Positions 26,418-35,036 are shown, numbered from the stretch's first letter. The stretch: 64,000 bases of DNA from Prauserella marina (GCF_002240355.1 NZ_CP016353.1:2406501-2470500); one strand, 5' to 3'. The notes: generated from the sequence alone by a model not told the origin. Numbers and translations: made by a program.

Positions 26418-26456
26418 GCGTACACGTACAAAAGCTGATCGCAGGGGTGAAGGACA

Positions 26457-26765
26457 ATGGCGACCGACTACGACGCTCCGCGCCGCAGCGAAGCCGACGA
26501 GCTTGCCGAAGACTCGTTGGAAGAACTGAAGGCACGGCGCAACGAGACGCAGTCTGGCGTGGTCGATGTAGACGAAGACGCGACTGCCGAGAACTTCGAA
26601 CTTCCCGGGGCCGACCTCTCCGGGCTGTCGGGTGAGGACCTGACCGTCAAGGTCGTTCCGAAGCAGGCCGACGAGTTCACGTGTTCGGTGTGCTTCCTGG
26701 TGCACCACAGGAGCAGGCTGGCCGAGGAGGCCGGTGGGCGGCTGATCTGCCGCGACTGCGCCTGA
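26457..26765 (+). CDS. DUF4193 zinc-ribbon protein
   Basis: A 102-residue acidic protein. [28 protein letters not shown] is the conserved N-terminus of DUF4193, and the C-terminus has a four-Cys zinc ribbon ([15 protein letters not shown] and LICRDCA). Orthologs (Rv2699c) are nearly universal in actinobacteria and often highly expressed; no function is known. ATG with AGGGGTGAAGGA upstream. Confidence 0.9.
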   Translation: MATDYDAPRRSEADELAEDSLEELKARRNETQSGVVDVDEDATAENFELPGADLSGLSGEDLTVKVVPKQADEFTCSVCFLVHHRSRLAEEAGGRLICRDCA

Positions 26766-26841
26766 GGTCGAGGCGGCACCGCGTCGCGAGCGGTGCACCA
26801 GGAGGGGACTACAGGATTCACGGGATCACGGGGTGACCGAA

Positions 26842-26871
26842 CGGGTGGTCGAGCGGATGCTCGGCCACCCG
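26842..26871. terminator. bidirectional terminator between DUF4193 and DUF3093
   Basis: CGGGTGGTCGAGC (26842-26854), GGAT loop, GCTCGGCCACCCG (26859-26871): a 13-bp stem with one G-U pair and a tetraloop, located between two convergent genes. It should stop both transcripts. Its stem sequence resembles the hairpin at 26111-26145 on the other side of DUF4193. Confidence 0.75.
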
Positions 26872-26934
26872 GTTTCGCTTCAGGCGCTGGTCTCGGTCGT
26901 GCTTCGGAGAGGTCTCGGCGGGATCTCACCGGGG

Positions 26935-27495
26935 TCAGGGCTGGTCACCCTTCGACGGGTCCCCACTGTCCCTGCTGTCCCTGCCGTCTTCGTGCTCGGC
27001 GGGGCGGCCGGGGGCCGCGTCGCGCACCAGCGCGGCCAGCCGCTCGGGACGGCGGGTGCTGACGAGCCAGTACGGGGTCGGGTCCTCCGGGTCGGTGAGC
27101 CGGATTCGCACCAGCGAGGGCACCCAGCCCCTGTGCGCGACGAACGCGGCGGGGTCGAGTTCCGGCCCGAGCGCCTTTCGCTTGTCCTGCTTGCCGATGA
27201 CCTCGACATCGCCGGCGAAGCGCAAGGGCAGGTGTGCGTCGCCGACCCACAGTTCGGGTTCCTCGCCCTCGGTGACGCGCACGGAAAGCCTGCCCATGCC
27301 GACGAGCAGTACCGCGGTGAGCGGCAGCAGTACGGCATAGGGAAGCCAGCCGCGAAGGCCCGGGTATCCCATGTGGATCTCCGCGGCCAGCAGCGTCGCG
27401 CCGACCAGCGGCAACGGCCAGACCCACCAGGTGACGTAGAGCCGCTCGCTGAAGCCGGGCCGTGCCTTGGTTCGCTCAGGTGTACTCGTGCCCAC
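26935..27495 (-). CDS. DUF3093 membrane protein
   Basis: About 186 residues. Two membrane segments lie near the N-terminus ([25 protein letters not shown] and [19 protein letters not shown]), followed by a soluble domain with [20 protein letters not shown] and [29 protein letters not shown]. This is DUF3093, the Rv2698 family, a conserved actinobacterial membrane protein of unknown role. GTG 27495 is chosen because a TACCCT box ends six bases upstream, which points to a leaderless message. The longer open frame is the shadow of dut. Confidence 0.82.
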   Translation of the reverse strand: MGTSTPERTKARPGFSERLYVTWWVWPLPLVGATLLAAEIHMGYPGLRGWLPYAVLLPLTAVLLVGMGRLSVRVTEGEEPELWVGDAHLPLRFAGDVEVIGKQDKRKALGPELDPAAFVAHRGWVPSLVRIRLTDPEDPTPYWLVSTRRPERLAALVRDAAPGRPAEHEDGRDSRDSGDPSKGDQP

Positions 27496-27501
27496 GGGCT
27501 C

Positions 27502-27511
27502 AGGGTAGTCT
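27502..27511. promoter_or_regulatory. overlapping divergent -10 boxes of DUF3093 and dut
   Basis: The ten bases AGGGTAGTCT contain TAGTCT (27506-27511, plus) eight bases before the dut GTG, and TACCCT on the minus strand (27507-27502) six bases before the DUF3093 GTG. The two boxes share the TA at 27506-27507. Both messages would begin at or next to their start codons. This is a compact bidirectional promoter read directly from the sequence; transcription starts are inferred. Confidence 0.6.
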
Positions 27512-27519
27512 CGCGTGTC

Positions 27520-27981
27520 GTGTCCAGCGTGCAGGTCCTGCTTTCTCGTATCGATCCCGGCGTCCCGCTTCCGATCTACGCGCGGAAGGACGACGCGGGC
27601 GCCGACCTCGTCACCACCTCCGACCTGGTGCTCAAGCCGGGTGAGCGGGCGATCGTCGGCACCGGTATCGCGATCGCGCTGCCTTCCGGCTACGCGGGTT
27701 TCGTGCACCCGAGGTCGGGACTGGCGGCGAGGGTGGGGCTTTCCATCGTCAACACTCCCGGCACGATCGACGCGGGCTACCGTGGCGAGATCAAGGTGTG
27801 CCTGATCAACCAGGACCCGCTGGAGCCGGTCACGCTCGCGAGGGGCGACCGGATCGCGCAGCTCGTCGTTCAGCGCGTCGAGCACGCCGAATTCGTCGAG
27901 GTCGCCGAATTGGAAGCCACCCAGCGGGGCGCGGGCGGCTACGGTTCGACTGGTGGGCATGCGGCACTTGGAACGGAGTAG
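27520..27981 (+). CDS. dut: dUTP diphosphatase
   Basis: A 153-residue trimeric dUTPase with the five family motifs in order: [48 protein letters not shown] and the C-terminal [13 protein letters not shown] arm. It hydrolyses dUTP to dUMP and pyrophosphate, keeping uracil out of DNA and feeding thymidylate synthesis. GTG 27520 is the likely leaderless start, with GTG 27529 as alternative. Length matches M. tuberculosis Dut (154). Confidence 0.95.
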   Translation: MSSVQVLLSRIDPGVPLPIYARKDDAGADLVTTSDLVLKPGERAIVGTGIAIALPSGYAGFVHPRSGLAARVGLSIVNTPGTIDAGYRGEIKVCLINQDPLEPVTLARGDRIAQLVVQRVEHAEFVEVAELEATQRGAGGYGSTGGHAALGTE

Positions 27982-27988
27982 GTGAGTA

Positions 27989-28669
27989 GTGGGCATTTTC
28001 AGCAGGAATCGCAGGGGAGAGGACGAACCGGAGGAGTTCGACACCACCTCTGAGCCGGCCGGGGCCGGCGACGAAGAGCAGGCCCTCGACGGCCCCTTCG
28101 ACGACGGCGACGCGCCGGAGGACGGCAGGCCGCGCATGGACCTCGGTTCGGTGAGGGTGCCGGTCCCCGACGGGTCCCAGGTCCAGGTCGAGATGGATCA
28201 GCAGACCAACAACGTGCGCGCCGTGCACGTGGTGACGCCCCACGGCCAGGTCACGATCAGCGCCTACGCGGCACCACGCTCGGGGGGCCTGTGGAAGGAC
28301 GTCAGCAACGAGCTGACCGAGCAACTGCGCTCTGACGGCGCGAAGGTCTCGGCGGGCAGGGGCGAGTGGGGCATCGAGCTCTCCGCGATCGTCGGTGAGG
28401 TCGCGCTGCGCTTCGTCGGTGTCGACGGACCACGCTGGATGCTGCGCGGCGTCATCGCGGGCCCGCAGTCGCAGGCCGCGCACGCGCCGCAGATGCTCAA
28501 CGACATCGTGCGCGACACGATCGTCGTGAGGGGAGACGCGCCCATGCCGCCTCGCACCCCGCTGCCGATCAAGCTGCCCGACGCGGTCGCCGAGCACATC
28601 CTCGAACAGCAGGGCCAGCAGCAACAAGCGCAGCAGCAACAACGCCAGCAGCAACAGTCGAGGCGCTGA
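27989..28669 (+). CDS. DUF3710 protein with glutamine-rich tail
   Basis: A 226-residue soluble protein. The N-terminal 45 residues are acidic; the DUF3710 domain runs from about 48 to 205 (RPRMDLGSVRVPVPDG, GQVTISAYAAPRSGGLWKDV, GPRWMLRGVIAG). The last 20 residues are mostly Gln, from CAG/CAA repeats that could vary in length between strains. GTG start 7 bp after dut, so they form an operon as in mycobacteria (Rv2696c-Rv2697c). Function unknown. Confidence 0.87.
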   Translation: MGIFSRNRRGEDEPEEFDTTSEPAGAGDEEQALDGPFDDGDAPEDGRPRMDLGSVRVPVPDGSQVQVEMDQQTNNVRAVHVVTPHGQVTISAYAAPRSGGLWKDVSNELTEQLRSDGAKVSAGRGEWGIELSAIVGEVALRFVGVDGPRWMLRGVIAGPQSQAAHAPQMLNDIVRDTIVVRGDAPMPPRTPLPIKLPDAVAEHILEQQGQQQQAQQQQRQQQQSRR

Positions 28670-28742
28670 GGCACGCGCCAGCCGGGTCGGCGCTGCCCCG
28701 GCTCACGCGGGCCCGCCGTCGGGTTCGAGGGAGAAGAGACAC

Positions 28743-29393
28743 GTGCCCACCTCGGCGGAATGGCTGATTTTCCTCGGCACGGCAACGCTTTTCGCGATCA
28801 CTCCCGGCCCGGGGATCCTGTACGTCCTTGCCCGCAGTATGCGCGGGGGACGCTCGGAGGGGATCCGGTCCTCGCTCGGCAACAGCCTCGGCGCCGCCGT
28901 GCACGTGATCGCCGCGGCACTGGGACTGTCCGCGCTGCTTGCGACCTCGGCCGTGGCCTTCACCGTCGTGAAGATCGCGGGCGCCTGCTATCTCGTCGCG
29001 CTCGGCCTGCACGCGATCCTACGCAGGCACGACGACGGCGTGGGTGGCGCTGGTGGCGCTGAGCCCGCGACGGCGGGCGGGGTGCGCAGGGCTGCCCGCT
29101 CACCCTTCGGGCAGGGCATCATCACCGAACTGCTCAATCCCAAGACGGCCTTGTACTTCATGGCGCTGCTGCCACATTTCGTCCATCCGGAGACCGCGCC
29201 GGCGCCGCTGGTGTTTCTCGTGCTCGGCCTGATCGCGCTGGCGATGGCGCTGGTGGCCGACCTGGCCGTCGCTCTGCTCGCGGGAACACTGGGCGCCAGG
29301 CTGATGGCGAGCCCGCGATGGCGGGTGAGGCAACGCGTCGCCAGCGGCCTCACGATGGTCGGGCTCGGCGGTTTCGTGGCCGTCGCTGATTAG
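28743..29393 (+). CDS. LysE/RhtB-family amino acid exporter
   Basis: A 216-residue membrane protein with about six segments. ATLFAITPGPGILYVLARSMRGGRSEGIRSSLGNSLG near the N-terminus is the LysE-family signature (PGP, then a G-rich loop), and LLNPKTALYFMALLPHFV is the second conserved block. It exports an amino acid or derivative. GTG 28743 has GGGAGAAGAG upstream. Its stop overlaps that of the convergent hydrolase (TTAG at 29390-29393). Not part of the mycobacterial order, so an insertion. Confidence 0.85.
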   Translation: MPTSAEWLIFLGTATLFAITPGPGILYVLARSMRGGRSEGIRSSLGNSLGAAVHVIAAALGLSALLATSAVAFTVVKIAGACYLVALGLHAILRRHDDGVGGAGGAEPATAGGVRRAARSPFGQGIITELLNPKTALYFMALLPHFVHPETAPAPLVFLVLGLIALAMALVADLAVALLAGTLGARLMASPRWRVRQRVASGLTMVGLGGFVAVAD

Positions 29394-30100
29394 GTCGTGG
29401 CCGACCTCGCCCGCAGCCAGCCGAGCACGGCGGCTCTGCCGAGTACTTCCCGGTCGGCGCCGAACGCGGTCAGCGTGGTCTCGTACAGCCGGGCGTTCGG
29501 CAGCGCCGCTGCCCAGGACCGGGCTACCTCGACCGGGTGAATCGGGTCGTCGGCGCAGGCGGCGAGACCGAAGGGAACCGGTATCCCCTCCAGTGCCCGC
29601 AGCGTCGGCGCGGGGTGGCCCGCGGCGGTCCTCAGGCTCTCCGCGAGTCCCTGCCCGTGCCCGCGCCACGCCCTGGCCAGTTCGACGGCCAGCCACGGCT
29701 GCACCCCCGCTACGGCGGTGCGCAGCGCCGCCTCGACCCCGGAGCCGGACACGAGCTCGGCGCTCAGCGTCGCCGCCGTCGCGGCCGGTGCCGAACCTGG
29801 CGCGCCGTTCCACGCCGGCAGGGCGGCGAGCACCCCCGCGCAGCGGCCGGGGTCGCGCAGTGCCCACTCGGTGGCAAGGTGGGCGCCGAGCGAGATACCG
29901 CCGACCACGATCGGCGAGCGGGCCCGTGCTGCGAACTCGTCGAGGATGCGCAGGTAGCCGCTGGTCACGGCCGCCCCTGGGGGAGGAGCGGGGGCGATGA
30001 GCGGAATCCCGAGCGCACGAAGCGGGCCCGCGAACACCGAGCGGACGAACACCTCGTCGGAGCCCGTGCCCGGCAGCAGGACGGCGATGGGTCTCGGCAT
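29390..30100 (-). CDS. alpha/beta hydrolase-fold protein
   Basis: About 236 residues. PIAVLLPGTGSDEVFVRSVF contains a start strand and oxyanion-type loop, IVVGGISLGAHLATEWAL holds the nucleophile elbow G-x-S-x-G with Ser near residue 85, an acid is likely in FGLAACADDPIHP and that final His is the base candidate. It is the positional ortholog of Rv2695. Substrate unknown. ATG 30100 or GTG 30112 could start; no ribosome site is present, and a CAGTAT box six bases before 30112 hints at a leaderless message. Confidence 0.72.
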   Translation of the reverse strand: MPRPIAVLLPGTGSDEVFVRSVFAGPLRALGIPLIAPAPPPGAAVTSGYLRILDEFAARARSPIVVGGISLGAHLATEWALRDPGRCAGVLAALPAWNGAPGSAPAATAATLSAELVSGSGVEAALRTAVAGVQPWLAVELARAWRGHGQGLAESLRTAAGHPAPTLRALEGIPVPFGLAACADDPIHPVEVARSWAAALPNARLYETTLTAFGADREVLGRAAVLGWLRARSATT

Positions 30101-30165
30101 AGCGGAGGTCACGTTGCGATACTGGCGCACATCCGCTTCGCTGTCGGCGGCAGAGCCACGAGAGC

Positions 30166-30171
30166 TACCCT
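30166..30171 (+). promoter_or_regulatory. candidate -10 box of the OB-fold/DUF3159 operon
   Basis: TACCCT lies 50 bp upstream of the OB-fold gene ATG in the divergent region. The leader contains GGGAGCAG as ribosome site. The box matches TACCCT elements used elsewhere in this window; no clear -35. Confidence 0.4.
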
Positions 30172-30221
30172 GAATACGTACGGGCCGTCATGCCGGGCCC
30201 CGAGCACGGGAGCAGACGCCT

Positions 30222-30599
30222 ATGTCCGCCAAAGACGGCGGCTACTTCAGCCGGCTGGTACGCAGGCTGACCAGTGACGTCGAGCAATTGGATGCCGACG
30301 ACCTCTCCGAGAAGTCGGAGGCGAGCGGCGCGCGGCGAGCCTGCGACTGCCGCTCCGGCGAGGAGGTGACCGTTCTCGGCAGGCTGCGTAGTGTGGATTT
30401 GTGCCCGGCGAGTGAGGTGCCGACGCTGGAGGCCGGTCTCTACGACGGAACCGACGAGGTGACGCTCGTGTGGTTCGGGCGCCGCAGGATCGCCGGAATC
30501 GAACCCGGTCGTACCATCAAGGCGCGGGGCCGGATGGCCGAGCGTAATGGCCAGAAAGTGTTGTACAACCCGTACTACGAACTGTTGCAGACAACCTAG
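30222..30599 (+). CDS. OB-fold nucleic-acid-binding protein
   Basis: A 125-residue protein. After a 45-residue N-terminus (SRLVRRLTSDVEQLDADDLSEKSE) a five-strand OB fold of the tRNA_anti type spans about 48-122: VTVLGRLRSVDLCP, LEAGLYDGTDEVTLVWFGRRRIAGIEPGRTIKARGRMA, LYNPYYELL. It is the Rv2694c family. It may bind single-stranded nucleic acid; partners are unknown. The DUF3159 gene follows after 16 bp. Confidence 0.82.
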   Translation: MSAKDGGYFSRLVRRLTSDVEQLDADDLSEKSEASGARRACDCRSGEEVTVLGRLRSVDLCPASEVPTLEAGLYDGTDEVTLVWFGRRRIAGIEPGRTIKARGRMAERNGQKVLYNPYYELLQTT

Positions 30600-30615
30600 C
30601 CGAGAGTTTTCACGC

Positions 30616-31368
30616 GTGACTGAGCCGCAGCCCGACCGCGACCGCACCACCAGTACCGGCGCACCGCAGCCACCTGAGGAGGAACGGGAGCGGGAACCCA
30701 CGATGCTCGAACAGATGGGTGGCGCCTCGGGGCTGTTCTACTCGTCCGTTCCGATCATCGTGTTCGTGCTCGCCAACTCGATTTTCGGGCTGGGTGTCGC
30801 GATCTGGAGCGCGCTGGGCGCCGCCGTGGCGATCACCGTGCTGCGGCTGGTGCGCAAGGAGCCGTTGCAGCCTGCGATCTCCGGCTTCTTCGGCGTCGCC
30901 ATCGCCGCCTTCATCGCCTACCGCACCGGTTCGGCGAAAGGGTTCTTCCTCTTCGGCATCTGGGCGAGCCTCGTCTACGGTGGCGCGCTGGTGCTTTCGG
31001 TGATCGTCAGGCGGCCGCTGGCCGGTGTGGTGTGGGGATTCCTGAACGGGTCGGGTCAGGAGTGGCGCAAGGACAAGCCTTCGCGCTTCGGCTACGACAT
31101 CGCCACGCTGGCGCTTGCCGTCGTGTTCTTCGCCAGGTTCATCGTGCAGCGCTGGCTCTACGACGAGGACTACACGGGCTGGCTCGCCTTCGCCAAGATC
31201 GCGATGGGCTATCCGCTCTACGGGCTCGCGCTGCTGGTCGTGGTGTGGGCGGTGCGCAGATCGGACAAGCGGCTCAAGGACATCGTCGCCGTGGAGAAGG
31301 AAACCGACGCGCAGGTGGAGGAGCGGCTGCGGCTCAAATACAGCGGGCGCCCCACCCCTGAGGGCTGA
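30616..31368 (+). CDS. DUF3159 membrane protein
   Basis: A 250-residue protein: an acidic 30-residue N-terminus, then six membrane segments, with EQMGGASGLFYSSVPIIVFVLANSIFGL at the front and a conserved GSGQEWRKDKPSRFGYDIAT loop in the middle. This is DUF3159, the Rv2693c family, restricted to actinobacteria, with no known function. GTG 30616 chosen for the short gap after the OB-fold gene. It converges on ceoC with only 12 bp between stops. Confidence 0.85.
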   Translation: MTEPQPDRDRTTSTGAPQPPEEEREREPTMLEQMGGASGLFYSSVPIIVFVLANSIFGLGVAIWSALGAAVAITVLRLVRKEPLQPAISGFFGVAIAAFIAYRTGSAKGFFLFGIWASLVYGGALVLSVIVRRPLAGVVWGFLNGSGQEWRKDKPSRFGYDIATLALAVVFFARFIVQRWLYDEDYTGWLAFAKIAMGYPLYGLALLVVVWAVRRSDKRLKDIVAVEKETDAQVEERLRLKYSGRPTPEG

Positions 31369-31380
31369 CGGCGCGATCGC

Positions 31381-32037
31381 TCAGTAGCCGAGTGCCGTCC
31401 TGATCTGTGGTTCCACATCGGAGGGGGAGACGAACAGCAGTTCGTCTCCCCCTTCGAGCGGATCGTCGGGTTGTGGCACGATGACTCGTTCGCCGCGCAG
31501 GATCGTGACGAGCGCGGCGTCCTTCGGCAGCGCGAGATCCCGCACCGGTTTGCCTGCCAGCGGCGTGTCCGGGGGCAGTGTCAGTTCGACCAGGTTGGCC
31601 TGGCTCTGCCGGAAGGTCATCAGCCGGACGAGATCGCCGACGCTGACCGCTTCCTCGACCATCGCCGCCAGCATGCGCGGGGTCGACACCGCGACGTCGA
31701 CGCCCCAGCTTTCGTTGAACAGCCATTCGTTGGCGGGGTTGTTGACCCTGGCCACGACCCTGCGCACCGCGAACTCCGTTTTGGCAAGCAGCGAGACGAC
31801 GAGGTTGGCTTTGTCGTCTCCGGTCGCCGCGATCACGACGTCGCAGCGTTCGATGCCGGATTCCTCAAGCGTCGACACTTCACAGGCGTCGCCGAGCACC
31901 CAGTCGGCCTGCTCGACGCTGTCGGGGATGAACTGTTCCGACTGCCGTTCGATGAGCATCACCGTGTGGCCCGCTTCGACCAGTTCGGCCGCGATCGAAC
32001 GGCCGACCGCGCCCGCGCCCGCGATGGCGACCCGCAT
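31381..32037 (-). CDS. ceoC: TrkA-family potassium uptake regulatory protein CeoC
   Basis: A 218-residue protein with an N-terminal RCK_N Rossmann domain (VAIAGAGAVGRSIAAELVEAGHTV, about 1-120) and a C-terminal RCK_C domain (LTLPPDTPLAGKPVRDLALPKDAALVTILRG). It senses nucleotides and gates a K+ transporter. It overlaps ceoB by one base (TGATG at 32039-32035), so the two are made together, as in M. tuberculosis (Rv2691-Rv2692). The membrane partner TrkH/G is not encoded in the window. Naming of B versus C is by position. Confidence 0.85.
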   Translation of the reverse strand: MRVAIAGAGAVGRSIAAELVEAGHTVMLIERQSEQFIPDSVEQADWVLGDACEVSTLEESGIERCDVVIAATGDDKANLVVSLLAKTEFAVRRVVARVNNPANEWLFNESWGVDVAVSTPRMLAAMVEEAVSVGDLVRLMTFRQSQANLVELTLPPDTPLAGKPVRDLALPKDAALVTILRGERVIVPQPDDPLEGGDELLFVSPSDVEPQIRTALGY

Positions 32038-32702
32038 CAGTTCTCCTCCTCGGGTGCCTTGGCCGCGATGCTGGTGACGTCGCTGACGGTGCCGGAGCGC
32101 GCCGCGACGTACACGTCGTCGTCGGCCTGGAGCACCGTTTTCGCGTCCGGTAGCACCCCGGTTCCGAATCGCATGATGAACGCGACTCGCGATCCCGTCG
32201 CGGCCTCCAGTTCCCGCACGCTGGAACCGACCCAATCCTCGTGCAGCGGCAACTGCAGCAGTGCCACCGTTCCGCTGGGGTCGCGCCACGACGTGGCGAC
32301 CCCGCCGGGGAGCAGGGTCCGCAGGAACCGGTCGGTCGTCCACGGGACGGTGGCGACCGTGGGGATTCCGAGCCGTTCGTAGACGGCCGCGCGTTTGGGG
32401 TCGTAGATGCGGGCGACCACGTGCTCGACGCCGAAGGTCTCGCGCGCGACCCTCGCGGAGATGATGTTGGAGTTGTCCCCGCTGGAGACCGCGGCGAAGG
32501 CGCCGGCCCTGCCGAGGCCCGCCTCGGTGAGCACCTGCCTGTCGAAGCCCATCCCGACCACCTGCCTGCCGTGGAAGTCGCTGCCGAGCCTGCGGAAGGC
32601 GTCCCTGTCCCTGTCGATGACGGCGACCTCGTGACCGAGCCGTTCCAGCGCCGCGGCGAGGGAGGCGCCGACCCTGCCGCATCCCATGATCACCACGTAC
32701 AC
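32037..32702 (-). CDS. ceoB: TrkA-family potassium uptake regulatory protein CeoB
   Basis: A 221-residue RCK protein: VVIMGCGRVGASLAAALERLGHEVAVIDRD is the NAD-binding Rossmann start, SGDNSNIISARVARETFGVEHVVARIYDP follows, and the C-terminal half is a diverged RCK_C domain. It pairs with CeoC to regulate potassium uptake. ATG 32702 is 273 bp from the divergent transporter gene, and a strong hairpin lies in that space. Confidence 0.85.
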   Translation of the reverse strand: MYVVIMGCGRVGASLAAALERLGHEVAVIDRDRDAFRRLGSDFHGRQVVGMGFDRQVLTEAGLGRAGAFAAVSSGDNSNIISARVARETFGVEHVVARIYDPKRAAVYERLGIPTVATVPWTTDRFLRTLLPGGVATSWRDPSGTVALLQLPLHEDWVGSSVRELEAATGSRVAFIMRFGTGVLPDAKTVLQADDDVYVAARSGTVSDVTSIAAKAPEEEN

Positions 32703-32791
32703 GCCGTGCCTCCTCCGTTTCGCGGTCCTGTGCTCGCGCAGAACCTACCCCGCGACGGGCACCAGTGGCGCGCCGGTGAGCCCAATCGTCC

Positions 32792-32827
32792 TTTCACCGC
32801 TTTCCCGGAATCCGGAAAGCGGTGAAA
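32792..32827. repeat. perfect 14-bp inverted repeat between ceoB and APC transporter
   Basis: TTTCACCGCTTTCC (32792-32805) and GGAAAGCGGTGAAA (32814-32827) form a perfect 14-bp stem with an 8-base loop. It lies in a divergent promoter region, 90 bp upstream of ceoB and about 150 bp upstream of the transporter, so it is not at the end of any gene seen. It could be an operator or the 3' end of an unannotated small RNA. Confidence 0.65.
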
Positions 32828-32963
32828 TCCGGCGATACCGTCATTTTCCGGTCTCTTGGCGACCGATGCCGCATTTTCCGAATTGTGCCGTTTCCCCGGG
32901 CGGCGGGCACGACGAAGCGTGCGGAAGTGGTCACGTCCGCACGGTGCTCACCCCGTCGCCGAT

Positions 32964-32969
32964 TACGCT
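32964..32969 (+). promoter_or_regulatory. -10 box of leaderless APC transporter gene
   Basis: TACGCT ends six bases before the GTG at 32976, so transcription should begin at the start codon. No ribosome site is present, which supports a leaderless message. Confidence 0.55.
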
Positions 32970-32975
32970 CCTGCC

Positions 32976-35036
32976 GTGCCCAAGTTCGCCACCGTGACGA
33001 AACGGCTCCTGCTGGGCCGCCCCTTCCGCAGCGACCGCCTCGCGCACACGCTGCTGCCGAAGCGGATCGCGCTTCCGGTGTTCGCGTCCGACCCGATGTC
33101 GTCGGTCGCCTACGCGCCGGAGGAGATCCTGCTGGTGCTCTCCGTCGCGGGTGCCTCGGCCTACGTCTACAGCCCGTGGATCGGCCTGGCCGTCGCGATC
33201 GTCATGGCGACCGTCGTCGCGTCCTACCGGCAGAACGTCAAGGCATACACCTCGGGTGGTGGCGATTACGAGGTCGCCACCGTCAACCACGGGCCGAGGT
33301 GGGGCCTTGCCGTCGGCAGCGCGCTGCTCGTCGACTACATCCTCACCGTCGCGGTCTCCATCGCCTCCGCCGCGGCCAACATCGGCTCGGCCGTTCCGTT
33401 CGTGGCCACCCACAAGGTGGAGTTCGCCATCGTGGCGATCCTGTTGCTGATGGCCGTCAATCTGCGCGGGGTACGGGAATCGGGTACCGCGTTCGCGATT
33501 CCCACCTATGCCTTCGTCACCGGGATACTGGTGATGATCGGCTGGGGAGCCTTCAGTGCCTTCGTGCTCGGCGAGACTCCGCGGGCCGAGAGCGCCGGTT
33601 TCGAACTCGTCGCAGAGGAACAACACCTCGCTGGGCTCGGTTTCGCGTTCCTGATCCTGCGTGCCTTCTCATCGGGCAGCGCCGCGCTGACCGGTGTCGA
33701 GGCGATCGCCAACGGTGTTCCCGCCTTCCGCAAACCCAAGGGCCGCAACGCGGCGACCACCCTGCTGCTCATGGGAACGCTCGCCATCACCATGTTCCTC
33801 GGCCTGCTGTTCCTTGCGAACCTCACCGGCGTGGTGATGGCTGACGATCCCGCGCACCAGCTCGTCAACGCGCCGGAGGGCTACGAGCAGAAGACACTCG
33901 TCGCCCAGCTCGCCGGCGCGGTGTTCGCCGGTTTCCCTCCCGCCGTCTGGTACGTCATCTTCTTCACCGGCCTTATCCTCGTGCTCGCCGCCAACACCGC
34001 GTTCAACGGTTTTCCCGTGCTGGGCTCGATTCTCGCGCAGGACCGGTTCCTGCCACGGCAGCTGCACACCAGGGGCGACCGGCTGGCTTTCAGCAACGGC
34101 ATCCTGTTCCTGGCCGGATTCGCGATCGTGCTGGTGATCGCGTTCGACGCCGAGGTGACCAGTCTCATCCAGCTTTACATCGTCGGGGTGTTCGTGTCGT
34201 TCGTGCTCAGCCAGAGCGGCATGATCCGGCACTGGAACCGGTTGCTGCGCACGGAAAACGACCCCTCGGCGCGGCGTGCGATGCGCAGGGCGCAGACCGT
34301 CAACACGCTCGGTCTCGTCATGACCGCCTCCGTGCTCGTGGTCATCCTCGTCACCAAGTTCCTGGCTGGCGCGTGGATCTCCATCGTCGCCATGGCCGCG
34401 GTCTACTTCCTGATGGGTGCCATCCGCAAGCACTACGACCGGGTCGCCGCCGAGCTCAAGGAGGCCGAGGGCGAACAGGTGACCCTTCCCGCGCGCAATC
34501 ACGCGATCGTGCTGGTGTCCCAGCTTCACCGGCCCGCGCTGCGGGCGCTGGCCTACGCCAAGGCGACCCGCCCCGACGTGCTGGAGGCGGTGACGGTCAA
34601 CGTGGACGACGCCGACACCAGGAAGCTGGTGGCCGCGTGGGACAAGCGCGGGATCTCGATTCCGCTGAAGGTCGTCGAGTCGCCCTACCGCGAGATCACC
34701 AGGCCGGTTCTCGACTACGTCAAGCGGATCAGGGGCGGTCATCCGCGCAACGTGGTGACCGTGTTCATCCCCGAGTACGTCGTGGGCCGCTGGTGGGAGC
34801 AGCTTCTGCACAACCACAGCGCACTGCGGCTCAAGGGCAGGCTATTGTTCCAGTCTCGGGTGATGGTGACCAGCGTGCCGTGGCAACTCGAATCGTCGAA
34901 GCGGGTCTCCATGAGAGCGGAGCAGGCCCGGCCACGCGCGGGTGATGTGCGGCGCGGGCTGTCCGGCCCTCCGCGCGGTCCCGGCGAGCCGAGCGACGGC
35001 AACGACAGCGGCAAGAGTCAGGATTCGGGTACGTGA
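32976..35036 (+). CDS. APC-superfamily amino acid transporter with cytoplasmic tail
   Basis: A 686-residue protein. VPKFATVTKRLLLGRPF opens the protein; twelve membrane segments fill about 40-460 (FASDPMSSVAYAPEEILLVLS and SGGGDYEVATVNHGPRWG early, IIFFTGLILVLAANTAFNGFP later), and a 200-residue soluble tail contains NHAIVLVSQLHRPALRALAYAK, a UspA-like strand pattern. It is the Rv2690c family, a KUP/APC-like permease of unknown substrate. The GTG at 32976 is chosen over the longer frame because of the -10 box six bases before it. The stop overlaps the next gene by GTGA. Confidence 0.85.
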   Translation: MPKFATVTKRLLLGRPFRSDRLAHTLLPKRIALPVFASDPMSSVAYAPEEILLVLSVAGASAYVYSPWIGLAVAIVMATVVASYRQNVKAYTSGGGDYEVATVNHGPRWGLAVGSALLVDYILTVAVSIASAAANIGSAVPFVATHKVEFAIVAILLLMAVNLRGVRESGTAFAIPTYAFVTGILVMIGWGAFSAFVLGETPRAESAGFELVAEEQHLAGLGFAFLILRAFSSGSAALTGVEAIANGVPAFRKPKGRNAATTLLLMGTLAITMFLGLLFLANLTGVVMADDPAHQLVNAPEGYEQKTLVAQLAGAVFAGFPPAVWYVIFFTGLILVLAANTAFNGFPVLGSILAQDRFLPRQLHTRGDRLAFSNGILFLAGFAIVLVIAFDAEVTSLIQLYIVGVFVSFVLSQSGMIRHWNRLLRTENDPSARRAMRRAQTVNTLGLVMTASVLVVILVTKFLAGAWISIVAMAAVYFLMGAIRKHYDRVAAELKEAEGEQVTLPARNHAIVLVSQLHRPALRALAYAKATRPDVLEAVTVNVDDADTRKLVAAWDKRGISIPLKVVESPYREITRPVLDYVKRIRGGHPRNVVTVFIPEYVVGRWWEQLLHNHSALRLKGRLLFQSRVMVTSVPWQLESSKRVSMRAEQARPRAGDVRRGLSGPPRGPGEPSDGNDSGKSQDSGT

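Larger units (their letters stand above)
25993..26456. other. divergent regulatory region between cei and DUF4193
   Basis: These 464 bp separate two divergent genes and hold no supported ORF. They contain a perfect 13-bp hairpin (26111-26145), a candidate -10 box (26271-26276), and a structured leader with a second strong hairpin (26379-26417), each listed separately. The region is noticeably less GC-rich around 26150-26460 than the genes beside it. Confidence 0.6.
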
